From Erythrobasidium yunnanense (lineage: Eukaryota > Basidiomycota > Cystobasidiomycetes > Erythrobasidiales > Erythrobasidiaceae): 64,000 bases of DNA. The DNA is taken from assembly GCA_001600175.1 (NCBI GenBank), contig BCJC01000002.1, positions 62,001 to 126,000 of the forward strand, given 5' to 3'. A program made the position numbers and the translations under genes. Every line of letters begins with the position of its first letter. Position 1 is the stretch's first letter. This document shows positions 45,384 to 58,060 of this stretch, piece by piece. The notes beneath the pieces are model-generated. The model was given only the letters and a program-made list of their open reading frames with translations. It did no database searches and was not told the origin of the DNA.

Positions 45384-47086
45384 CTAAGACTGCTTCTGCT
45401 TCCCATTCGCTGCTTCCATACGCGATCTCCTTTTCGCTCCGGCCGCGACAGGAAAGCGGTTCTCTAGCCACCTAGCCAAATGCTCAATAGCTTCTTCACG
45501 CGTCTGACCCCAGTTCTTCCATACAAAGACATCGTGGGGAGCGTCCGGCTGCAAGAGACACTGTGATCAGCTAATCATCAGGGCAAAGGTTCCCTTCCGA
45601 ACGTACTGTTTCGCTGTACGTGACTGCCTCTTCGCCTAATGCCTCTTGTAGTCGCTTGACGAGAAAGCGTATCTCATCACGGATCATCTCGGCCTCGCCA
45701 GCTGTGACATATGTCTGCGGGAAACCTGCCAAAGAATGTGGATCTGTGCTGAAGCGGCTACCAGGACTGAGGTACGGTGAGTGAATGACTGCAGTGCATT
45801 TCCTGTCAGTGATGTCCGTTGCGATGACTACGAAGGCTTGGACATACGCGACGAGGAGTGTCCCTTCGTAAATTGAGCTATTGCAGCAACGCCCAGAGTA
45901 CCCGTGATCTTGGACCCTCGTTCAGATCATCACGCACTAATTAGATGATGGTGCGAGACTTACATAGTCCGAGATTCGATTCGTAAACAGACTGGAGTCC
46001 TTTGCCCAGTGCGATTTCGTCATGTCCACCCAGGGGCTCAGCAAGATTAAGCCAGCAGGCATCGGGAAGAGACCTCCGTCGCGCAAGTAGCGTGTGAGAG
46101 CCAGAGTAAGGTTGCCTCCGGCGGAATCGCCGCCGATGACTATTCTCGAAGGCGGGATCTTGCAGTCGCGGACAAGGTAGGCATAGCCTGCCAATGCGTC
46201 GATGACTGGATATCATGGTTAGCTGGGAGATAAGATGTCCGCGAAGTATGGAGGGAACTTACGAGCTGCAGGGAATGGCGCTTTGCCTGCCAAACGGTAG
46301 TCGACGGACAGTACACGCTTGATAGGCGTCCTAAACACCATGCTTTTCGCAATGATAGATGTAGCGTCATCTTCATGGCTTGAACCAAATTTGTAAGCAC
46401 CTCCGTGCTGCGTGTTAGATTAGCTGTACGTACGTTAGCAGGTCGTCGGGCATTACTCACAAAGAACAGCATGATAAGGTCATCATCAGTCTCTGACAGA
46501 GGCTGTAGCTCTTCCTTCCGGTCAAGCTTCTTGCCAGAGTACCAGTACGCTTCCGAAGAAGGTCAGCGCGCGTACGTTCTAGCTTGCAGTAGTTGACTTG
46601 CCTGGTATAGGTCGCGGTCTGACACCTTGATTCTTGCGCTCCGATGGCTCTAATCCACCCACACTCTCAGCAGATTCTCGGATGAAACCCTTGAGATCTG
46701 CTATATCGAGCGGAGGAAGGGTGACAGAATGGGAGAAAGCCAGCTTATCTGACGGAACAGAGGGTAGATCGATGTCCCGAGCGAATGTAAAGTTGAACTG
46801 CGCTACTACGTTCATTGTCCAGCGGAGGACTTCGACGAGCATTTGCTGCCTGAGCGTCCATAATGGGCGACTACGGGTTGTTGGCTGTACATCTGAATTG
46901 GTCATGATTTAAGGACGTGAAGGAGAGAGTCTTACGAAGAGGGAATACTTCATAGTCCAATAAGGTAGCTTGGTAGTCAGAACCAAACCCCTCCAGAGGA
47001 GGAACGGGATGGTAAGTCTGTCAGTATTGGATTGGTCAATACGCAGTGCAAACTCCAGAGCATGTGTAGCATCACATTGCATTCAT
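45384..47086 (-). CDS. Alpha/beta hydrolase, HSL (GDXG) esterase/lipase family
   Basis: The active-site motifs are MLFFHGGAYKFG (oxyanion hole), IVIGGDSAGGNLTLALTRYL (nucleophile Ser), AEMIRDEIRF (acid) and PDAPHDVFVW (His). Together they define a complete HSL-type serine esterase. I extend the 5' end past the internal ATG at 46905: an 11-base first exon (ATG at 47084-47086) joins an exon reading LTIPFLLWRGLVLTTKLPYW. That exon in turn joins TTRSRPLWTLRQQMLVEVLRW. The order hydrophobic helix, then basic RPxWTLR segment, matches many fungal membrane-associated members. The 5' part is my inference; the catalytic domain is certain. About six introns. Substrate is unknown. Confidence 0.82.
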
Positions 47087-47323
47087 CGCGTTATCCGGCG
47101 ATCAGGTCCAGGCAAGCCAGTAGACAAGTATTGGTGCATGCAGGATCAGGACAGCCAGAGTACGACTGTGGTCTTCTTGATCGAGAGGAAGGGAGTCAGA
47201 GCCAGCAGAAGTCGGCCCAAAAGTTTGAGTAGTGATCCTGAAGCTAACCGGCGCGTGCAGATCAGTCTCGACTTCAAGCCAAATCCTCCCAAATCTGCAT
47301 AGTCGTTCCCGCTAGATGCGTGA

Positions 47324-49183
47324 ATGCATCGGTTCCAGCGAATATCGGCGACTGCGCAGACGCTGAACGCCCAGCTGTTTGAGCATGAACGCATCATCAC
47401 CGAGACACCGGGAGTCGGGCTCTACGATGGGTTAGGCAGCAACCTCGTATTTAATGTAGACGTGAAGCTGACTATCTACACTGTTACGATATGCCAGCAA
47501 AGAGAAGACGGTAGCCTTCGATAACGGGCGGCTCTTTCTGACATCGCATAGGCTGGTCTACCTCGATGCAGCGGAGCCGCAGCGCAATTCAAGATATCTG
47601 GATCTCAAACATGTCAAGCAGACAGAATACTGGGTCGGATTCATGAAGAGCTCGCCCAAAATCACGCTTGTCTTGGGTGATCTCGATACATCCGAAGACA
47701 CAAACGGTTTGCAAGAGGCTCTATACGATGATGAGAGCTTGCATCCTTCAGCTCAGACATGGGCATGCCATATCTGCGGTATGCAGAACCTCGCTAGTAA
47801 AGGCAACAAATGCTCTCTGTGCGGCATCCGGAAAGCCGATGGTACTCCCTCAATACCTTCGGCAAACCAGTCTACTACCTCTAGCAGAGACAGCGGTGCA
47901 GCTACGCCCACTCTACCACCCGTCGATACTGGAAACCTCATCTCCTGTCCATCCTGTACCTACCTGAATCACCCCTCGATGGTCCGATGCGAAATATGCG
48001 AGTCCCCTCTGGGTACCTTGAGTACGAAACCTTCCCGTCCCTCTACACCAGCATCTCGACCAGCGACACCAGCTCTTCCTGGCCAAGAGACACCCACCTT
48101 CGTTCGCCTAAGCTTCAGGAAGGGCGGGGTGCAAGCTTGTTATGCCGCGCTCAAGAGAGCCTTACAAGTGAAAGAATGGGTAGTAGACAGGGACAGCCGG
48201 CGGCGGAGCGTGCCACCTGCGAGTGGCAGCGAAATAGACCCTTCTTCTGGGCATCGGACGACGACTGCAGGTATAGACGGTATCTTACGGACAATAGATC
48301 TCGATGCAAGAGATAGAGAAGACGATATGCAGGATGCGCTATCCGACCTAGAAGCGTTGATGGCCAGAGCCAAAGAAATGGTAAGCCGGCTGGTCTGCTT
48401 ACCCTGGTGCCGACTGACTATTATCGCCAGGTCGCGCTTGCAGAGTCGCTGAATGCGAAGGTTGTTGAAGGCTCCACTGATGATAGCGAAACGAACGATC
48501 AAGCCAATAACGTAGTCAAGCGGTCACTTGCCTCGCTAGGCCTGAGCACGCCAGCTGTAACTCCAGACATGATGCGCGACGAGCAAGAGTACCATCGCCA
48601 ACTCGCGAAGGAGCTTGCGACTGTCCTGCTTGGCAGTACGAAAGGCAATGAGCCAATCATGCAGGATGGAAAGTCGCAGAAAGGTCTAGTAGGCTTAGAC
48701 GAGATCTGGTGCATGTGGAATCGGGCAAGAGGCGTCGGTGAGTAGTCTGTCTACACATACACGCATGGAAAATGATTAATACGTGCAACAGCCCTCGTCT
48801 CCCCGAAAGACCTGAAGCAGGCATGCGCTTTCCTGCCTAGTGTATCCAATCCTCCGATACGCATGCGAACATTCAAGTCCGGTCTGACCGTCCTTCATAC
48901 TCCATACTTCGAAGAAGCCAACTTCGTCAAGCGGTTGCAGATTTCCCTCTCCAGTACGGCCAACGAGGACCAAGGGGTACCAGGTCTAGCCAACATGGAG
49001 ATTGCCCGGTCGGAGAGCATCTCCATGACATTGACACAGCAGATTCTGGAGACGCTGGAAGAGCGCCCTGTTGCGCCTTTCGTGCGGGACGATGGTGATT
49101 TGCGGGAAGGGACCCGATGGCAGCTCAACTACTTTGAGCAGCTAGAGAAGGAGTGGAATGCCACTAGTACTTGGAGCAAATAG
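47324..49183 (+). CDS. VPS36: ESCRT-II subunit Vps36
   Basis: About 560 residues, four exons. The GLUE domain (split PH fold) opens MHRFQRISATAQTLNAQL and continues, across an intron after YDG, with KEKTVAFDNGRLFLTSHRLV and YWVGFMKSSPKITLVLG. Inserted in it are two NZF-type zinc fingers, as in yeast Vps36: WACHICGMQNL...CSLCGIRK and ISCPSCTYLNHPSMVRCEIC. The C-terminal EAP30/Vps36 domain has winged-helix pieces LVGLDEIWCMWNRARGV, SPKDLKQACAFLP and FEEANFVKRLQISL. Vps36 binds phosphoinositides and ubiquitin to sort cargo into multivesicular endosomes. NZF fingers are a fungal feature; the animal protein lacks them. The TAG stop converges on the methyltransferase gene with only about 50 bases between stops. 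Confidence 0.93.
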
Positions 49184-49235
49184 CTGCCCCGATAGTGTAG
49201 TGTAGTTGTTGTTGTGCTATCTTGCCGAGGTTCAG

Positions 49236-50490
49236 CTACCTTGGCTTGCAATGCCATATTTGGACATCTGCGACTTGATGGATCATAGCTAGCTCCAGCC
49301 CTGCCTTCCTCGCCATCTCGAAGAAGCCCTCGTCGCCTACGACTCGATGTTTGTACGTCACAAATGCTTGCGCCTTGCCGCTGCAATGCGAGAAGACGTT
49401 TAGCAGAGTTTTGAGGAAGTCCTGATGCGACTCTTTGTTGTAGAGCACATCTGAAGCCAGAATGATGATATCGCCTGTGTGCTGCTGAACTGCTTTCGGC
49501 AGGTTTTCGCCCCAGCGGAATGGTTCAGAAGTAATTGCAAGATGTGAATTGGCTGAGAGGGTCTCCGCAAGAGTAGTTTCAACTATCTCCGAGATGTCTG
49601 TCGCCAGGATTATCGCCGTTGATGATACCGCCAAGGCAGTCGCCAGAGATATCAAGCCGCACCCTGCTCCGAGCTCTAGGTAGAGGGTCGAAGATCCGCT
49701 TTCCGGTGTGAGATGTCTGTCCAGCTTCTGGTCAAGAATGAAAGAGGCCATGACAAGGGATGAATGCCATAGATGGTCCCCGATCACATGCATAGACGGT
49801 CGTTCCATGATCAGCAGAGGGGTCTTGCTTGCTTTGGGATACAATAGAACCTCTGTGTGCCTGACTGAAACAGTATTAGAGATAATCAGGTATGTATGTA
49901 GATGGATGATCACCCTTGTCCTTGTTCAAGCTCATGAAGGCAGGCTTAACCTGGATTGGCTCGGAACACGCGCGAAGCATGAGGAAATTCTGCTCATAAC
50001 TGTCCAAGTGTACGTAGGCTTTCTCGTTGAGGAGAGAACACAAGCTCCGACTCGCTGATTGTAGAAGTTGGGTATCTTTGCATGCATCGGGATCAAGCGA
50101 TATGCACAGTCTGAAAGGCTGCAAGGGTGCCTTGGTCGCAGCCTGTGGGCGCCGCAGAAGAGCCTTGAAGGAATGATATGTAGTGAAGGACGAGTCTATA
50201 CTGAGCTGGGATGATTTGGATTTGTCGTCTACAATTTCATATTCCGCGCTTTCTTGTAGACAGCAGTCGTCCGTGAAGCATTGCAGGCGCACTACACCTG
50301 GCATTAGCTATAAGAACTTGAGAGCATGATTTTGAAAGCGCATACGTCCGAGCGAGCCATAGTCTGGCAATGGAGATCCTACGTCGTCGCATATCGAGAC
50401 AGCCAGGTCGAAGGGGACATTCAGATGGACAGCAGAAGGAGGTAACTTGATGAACCGGATGCAGTGAATCTTGTCCAGTTTCTCAGCCAT
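49236..50490 (-). CDS. Family-16 (METTL22-like) SAM-dependent protein methyltransferase
   Basis: About 370 residues. The start MAEKLDKIHCIRFIKLPPSA is the first Met and is followed by FDLAVSICDDVGSPLPDYG. The Rossmann methyltransferase core is clear: VIGDHLWHSSLVMASFIL, STLYLELGAGCGLISLATAL (motif I), IILATDISEIVE (motif II) and DIIILASDVLYNKESH (the DVLY in place of the D/E-xx-Y/F motif). FVTYKHRVVGDEGFF follows. This belongs to the Methyltransf_16 group, whose members methylate lysines in chaperones, elongation factors and ribosomal proteins. The N-terminal region resembles METTL22. Target is unknown. The gene is divergent from RRN5 and convergent on VPS36. Confidence 0.82.
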
Positions 50491-50906
50491 ATTCGATTAT
50501 CGACACGTCAGGCTGAAGTCGACAGGCGTTCTTTGGCTTTCTTCCTACCGCTTTCGCGCTCTTGCGATGAATCCACAGCTTCTATATATACTTACGACCC
50601 TGTAAACATGCACCTCTGGCGTCACCGCAGCTTGGCTATAACATCCAGTCGGCTTTAGCATTTTCTCGTGACCTGAATGACATCTAAGGGCGTTACCTTC
50701 GACTTTCTTCGGCCTGAGCTTTACACAAGATACTGGTCCTACACTGCACTGGCCTGTGAAACTGTCTTCTTGTCCATCAAACCGATTTCGACAAGCTGCA
50801 TCGAAAGTTGGCCTGTCTGAAGGATCCCGGTAGTCCCTGCCGAAGGACTTCTCATCATTCCTACATCTATCAATAGGAAGCTCTCGCTGCCTCCTTGAAC
50901 CGGAAA
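50491..50906. other. Divergent promoter region, methyltransferase / RRN5-like
   Basis: About 415 bases between divergent starts; minus-strand frames here are short and domain-free. No TATA box or repeat stands out. Confidence 0.45.
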
Positions 50907-53900
50907 ATGGCAAGCATGGAGGGAACCTACGAGTATCCACATCAGAAATGGGAAGACTACGCGCCTGCACCCAAAGCTACGGTACATACAGTCTACATCT
51001 TATGTTGATGTAGCTGATCTTATCCTTCATAGGCCGACTTGCGCGAACTGTCTAGAAATTACCTACTTTCGGTGCACGGCGCGAACGCTTCTGTGCCTAC
51101 GGACGACATAGCTCAGGCCATCGCTGAGAAATACTCGTGAGCGATAGCGCTCACTCTGCTGTTCTTGGGGGCTGACATTCGTTTCTGCAGAGATCTAACC
51201 TATGGCAAAGGCGAAAGATGGGAGGTTAGCCAAGACCAACTGGCATACAGTTTTCGAGCTGAATCTTGCTCGTAGAAATCACTCAAAGAGCGTCTACGGA
51301 CCTACTACTGCTTCAGCGGACATACTCAAAAAGGCTCGAGAGTCATAAAGTATGCTTGCGATCCCACAGTCGATCCAAGTCTCAAGCGAGTGGCACAGAA
51401 ACGCAAACAAGGTTCTTCGAGCATGACACCGGGTCCTTCTACTTGTACGCAGTCGCCAGCCCAAGAGCCGGATAGCCCCGCCCCTGCCCGGCCGAAGAAG
51501 AGAAAGAAGAAGTCGGAGAAACCTCTAGCGGCTCTGGTCTTGAGCTTGCCTACACAGGCAATCGAGCCTCTACCTGTTGCGAATAAACCAGAACAGGCCA
51601 CCACTTCCCAACCAGATGGCGAAAATGCAGCAATGAAGGACGGGCAGACTGCAGAAATGGATACCAGCATCAACAAGAAGGAAGCAAGGACTCCAGTGAT
51701 CAGGCAGGAGCTAGTCCACACCTCTGTGACAGATGAAGTTCCGCAAGCACAGCCGACAGTCAACGGTTTCAGCTTTGACACATCGGCAGTCTTCGAGCAC
51801 AAAGACAATAATTATGAAGGAAATATGTTCTATGGTATGCAGTGCGGTCCATACGTCATCAAAAGAAGGCGGAGGGACTCGCAATTCCCGCCGGCACCCG
51901 TAGGTCACATCTGCCCACCTCGCTGGGTTAAGGCTGACGCGCGATCTGTCTATGTAACAGCTTCTAAAACTTATCCGACTGGCCTTCGGACTCATTATGA
52001 AAGGCGAAGCTGCCCAAAAGCTAGTCGATCAAGAGGAAGAGGATGATCTAGCTAGTATGCTATTGTCGAAGCGTACGTCGTCTCCTAGGTGGAAAGGACG
52101 ATGATCTGACTTTACAATCATATAGCTACCGTCTCCTTTGCTTCTTTGGCGGATGTCCGAATCGTAGCTGAAGAATGCAATCTCCTTCGGTTCCTGTCTC
52201 CTCTCTTGGCCGACGACCTACCGGAACTTCCCGAAGACCACCCGATCTCACGTCCTGTTCCAGCGGGTGTCTTCGCAAAGGATCTGATCTGTCGCTATTG
52301 CGAGCATGCTTGTATCAGCAAGTCCGAACTCAGAAGACATCAGATCATTAATGCAGGCACTTGTCAGCTGGAGCGACCTAGACATCTGCCCATCTACCAA
52401 GCGCTCCTCGAAGCCGATATCGAAATGATGCAAAAGCGGCAGCAAAGCAAGGCGGATATTGCTTCTTCGCATGAGCCCGATCCAGTGCACTCGCCGGAGC
52501 TGCAGCTCATGTTCAAGGATGAAGAGGATCTTGAAAAAGCCACTAGCTGTACGGGTTCAAGTATGCAGCCAAGTCTCCTATACTGGTCAGCAGCGGAGAA
52601 GGAGCGCTTCTTCTATGCTCTGGAGCGCTACTCACGCTTTCGACCTGATATGATAGCCGAGCATGTCAGGACCAAGACTATCGGCGAGGTGGCTGCTTAT
52701 TTCGACGTTCTGGAAGATGGGCTATCTCTTCTCGATTCTGCCGATACAGACATCAGCGCTCTTCCGGCTGCTAGGGAGATGAGTCAAAACTGGGTAAAAA
52801 ATGAAGAGACCCTTTCGAGCGATGTTGCATTGTGGGAAATCTTCACGGCTCAAGCTAGTGCGATACCATGGGAGAAGAGGGACTTTGCGCAGCTGGCTGC
52901 TACACAGAAGCCTGGACGGGCGCACTGCGAGCAGTGTCCGAGAGGAGCTTGCGATGCTGCTTGGCCCATCTGTGGAAGATGTACGCAACGCAGGCAGCCT
53001 TGTCACTGGATAAGGGACTTCCATCCTCAAGCGCTTCCTGAGCATATGATTCAGTGAGTACCGCCTACAATCCTTGGGTATGCTTGATGACTAATGCCTT
53101 GACCATTTATTCAGGATCAAAGCAGCTTTGACGCCTTTGGGCGAAAGGTCCCCTCCTTCAGCCACAACAGACACAGAAACCCTGCACGATAGTATGATGC
53201 AAAGTCTATCCTGGCACCAGCTCCTCGTTCTTAGCTATCAACAAGCAGAGCAACCCGATTTCCCCGTTGATCCCGAGCACGCTTGGTCGGAGGAGGGCCT
53301 ACGATCTGGTAAAACAGCGAAAGGAGGGAAGGACATAACGCGCAAAGCTACGTCGGTCATACTGCAAGAAGCGGACCTTTCCTCACTGTCGGGCGACAGG
53401 AAAGAGAGGATCTACAAAGCTGTCAAACACGATCTTAGACAGGGCAAGATAAATGAGGCGCCGACTGCTACGGATCTACAGCGGTACAACCGCAAAGAGA
53501 ACGTCAAAACCCGCCCGTCTGATAGGAAATTCGGCATCAAGAAAGCCTTACGCTGGCAAGATCTCCCAATCTCAAATTCCAGTGATACACACTGGCATAA
53601 GAAGGAAGAGGTAGCTGGTATAGAAGATGAGATCCATCTGGCTGCTAGACAGCTCCGTCTTACCAGAATGAAGGTGGAGACGCTTGGACCAGGAGCAGAC
53701 CTATTCGATCTGCGCAAGCTGGCGCTGCTGATAGAGTAGGTACTTCTGCCCTCGCGAAGTTTTGAAAGCTGATTGACATGTCCTCCAGTCTTCATCGTCT
53801 CGGATCAGATGACGATGGCTGTATATCCAAAGCAGCCGTCGAAGTATTGTATGACCTACTCAGGTGCTACGTATCGAAAGTTGTCGCAATGGCTGTGAAT

Positions 53901-54734
53901 CTGCTGGAAGCCCGTCATGGAAGCGAGGAATGGAGTGTAAGCTGAACTCTCGTAGTCAAAGCTCCCGGCTGACATTAAGGGACACAGAGCAAGCTGAAGC
54001 GGAAATGTGTGGAAGAAGCCATCGCGCAATACAAGCTGACGACATCGACTTCCAAAGAAGACGATACTGTCAACCTCCACGATCCGTTTGCGCCTCCTTG
54101 CATACACTGGTACAGCGCAAGTACTTTTAGTACCTTCGGAGACGACCTCGATATTCTTCCATCATCTGAATTCGGCGATATGGCTGAAGATTGTGACAAT
54201 GACAGCGATGATTCGGCTTCGGAAGAGGATGTCGACAATGCAGAAGAAGCAGAAGAGCTAGAGATGGAAAAGAAGGTTGACGAGAAAGATCAGCTTGAAG
54301 ACCATCTGTACGAAGAAAGACTCTGGATGCTGTTCAAAGCTCGTGACAAGCGAGATCATAACGACGAGGAAGAAGATGAAGAGGATGAGGAGGATCGCCG
54401 AGAGCGAATGAACTTGGAGGTTAACGACGACGAGGAGGAGGAAGATGATCGAAGGCGATCAGAGGTCGAGACGACTGATATAGGGGAAGAGACGGAAGAT
54501 GGCCTACTTACGAACGATGAGGACGATGAGGAGGCGGTCAAACGACGGTTCGACGACGATGAGAGTGATCAAGAGCTCACACGCACGGTCGACGAGGACG
54601 ATGGCGCCCGTAACGGACGCCCGACAAAGCCCAAAAAGAGCAAAGAAGGGAAGAAGAGTACCACGGATAAGTCAGCTAAGCAAGTATTCAAAAGCCGAGA
54701 GTTCATCTCGACTAGCGATGAAGAGGAGTTATAG
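50907..54734 (+). CDS. RRN5: RRN5-like subunit of RNA polymerase I upstream activation factor
   Basis: A protein of about 1,100 residues with about eight introns. The N-terminus is MASMEGTYEYPHQKWEDYAP. The diagnostic piece is a SANT-like domain near 52585-52720: YWSAAEKERFFYALERYSRF followed by RPDMIAEHVRTKTIGE, as in Rrn5. Rrn5 with Rrn9, Rrn10 and histones forms UAF, which commits rDNA promoters to transcription. Upstream lies a C2H2-like finger (LICRYCEHACISKSELRRHQ). Downstream is a Cys cluster (CEQCPRG, AWPICGRCTQRRQPCHW). The tail is a strongly acidic low-complexity run near 54180-54730 ending STSDEEEL. Yeast Rrn5 is about a third of this length, so the extra modules are notable. It could instead be a broader SANT/zinc-finger regulator; the SANT match is the main basis. 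Confidence 0.72.
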
Positions 54735-54966
54735 CATTGACTCCAGCATGCTGCTTAATGCATTGGTAGAACTCTGTCGATGTAAATCGTACCAAGTACT
54801 GTGAGAATGCCATAGGCTCATTGTTTCTTCAAAGTCCACTCTACTTTCTATGTTGATCGTGCGGACATCCGTTGAAGATGCTACAGATACTCCTTACTAC
54901 ATCTATGGAGCTACGAAGCTTTGGGGTATAATGTGTTGAGACAGATCGCAGATCAAGACTTTTCCT

Positions 54967-55800
54967 CTAGTCTTGGAATCGTCCACTAGACCGCCTGCTA
55001 CTGCTACTGGCTGCTGAAGGGGACGCAGCGGCTTTTACAGCTCGCTTCTTGAGCTGTCTATCTCGCTTGGCGTACTATCACATGGATAAGCCTTGCCCAA
55101 TATAGATGAGACTTCAAAAAGACTTACGATTTCAGCTGTGAAAGGCTCCTCGTATCGCAGGGCGATCCTATATTCGATGTAAACAAGGATGCTTAGAAGT
55201 ATTCCTGTAGGTGTCTGCTTCCATAGCGCTGTTGCCAAGAAACACATTGTCGATCCATCGTACATTGGATTGTTGATAACGTTGAATGGGAAAGATGTGA
55301 CGCGGTTCTGGCGTGTTCCATCAGAGCATTAGATTGCGGCTCGAGCATCGAATTGGATAGCGCTCACGCTCATCAGGATGCCAAAGTAATCGCCCAGATA
55401 GGTGCCTGTGACACCGAGCTTCCACATTGACGTGACGACCAGGGTGGATCCGGTGACGAACAGCAGTATTGCGAGGACTCTCCATTCGCCATAGTGTAGA
55501 AAGTGCGCTTTTGGCTGTTCATCTAGCGCGAGATTGTATCTATGACACGTCGACACCGGTCAGGTCGCAATCAGTCTAAGGGGGCATGGGATGAACTCGC
55601 AAGTGGTCTCTGAGGATTCCTAGTCCGAATATCGATACAGCGAGGGCATAGCATCCGAGGTAAGGTCTACCACCGGCAAGCTTTGTGAGGGTCTTGCGAT
55701 GGTATTCAGATTGTGCGAGGACATTCCAGAAAACGGGATTAAACGTCAAGGATGCTATTGCGATCCATAGCGAAGGTTGACTGCAATCGATGTGATCCAT
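54967..55800 (-). CDS. OPI3: Phospholipid N-methyltransferase (Opi3/PEMT)
   Basis: An integral ER enzyme of about 210 residues that adds the last methyl groups of phosphatidylcholine synthesis using SAM. The start MDHIDCSQPSLWIAIASLTF has the first membrane helix. Then come NPVFWNVLAQSEYHRKTLT, the conserved GRPYLGCYALAVSIFGLGI, WRVLAILLFVTGSTLVVTSM, GTYLGDYFGILM and, after an intron, PFNVINNPMYDGSTMCFLA. The EYRIALRYEEPFT motif near the end is the signature of the family. The tail is basic, KKRAVKAAASPSAASSSS. With PCT1 in this window, both phosphatidylcholine routes are represented, but the genes are 50 kb apart and not linked in expression as far as the sequence shows. Confidence 0.92.
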
Positions 55801-55944
55801 GGTCAGTTGGGGGATTTGAGGAGAAGGTCAAGTAAGCCAGGCACGGCGGGATCAACGACAAGCTGAACCCTTTGTCATTGCTTTTGCTTTCAATGCTTTG
55901 TAGCTCTAAGCCTTACATATTTGTGATAGTCCCTTGTATTCTGC

Positions 55945-55950
55945 TATATA
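55945..55950 (+). promoter_or_regulatory. TATA box of the GAPDH gene
   Basis: TATATA about 100 bases upstream of the GAPDH ATG. The leader then has a pyrimidine-rich run (CCTCTCTTTCTCCTGCAG near 55990) and an A/C-rich stretch just before the ATG, as in highly expressed fungal genes. Confidence 0.6.
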
Positions 55951-56048
55951 TTGCCCTTATACTGAAGTCTTATCGCACGTTGAGGGCGATTGCCTCTCTT
56001 TCTCCTGCAGACTGCAACACCCAATCAATCAAACAACACTACTAAATC

Positions 56049-57844
<1,796 letters not shown>

Positions 57845-58060
57845 ATTAGCCCTGTCTCGAGGTTGTAGCTTCAGAACAGCTTGACAGTCTGTTAAAGCTA
57901 GAATGAGTTTACAGATGCTACGCCTCATGTGACTGCTCATAAAAGGATAAGAACTAGATAGCCTAATAGGCGCAATGCAACCATGTTTACTCAATGCAAT
58001 GTCTGCTTGCCTTTCTCCTGCAATCCGAATTTCCATGATTCTTCATGATCAGCCTGCACA

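Noticed and set aside
46579-46905. ATG at 46905 as start of the alpha/beta hydrolase
   Set aside because: Two upstream exons join in frame to give a hydrophobic helix plus RPxWTLR segment typical of the family, and the 46905 ATG would lie in an intron.
54180-54734. Acidic repeat as a microsatellite-driven separate gene
   Set aside because: It is in frame with and continues the RRN5-like protein; the minus-strand Ser-run frame is its shadow.
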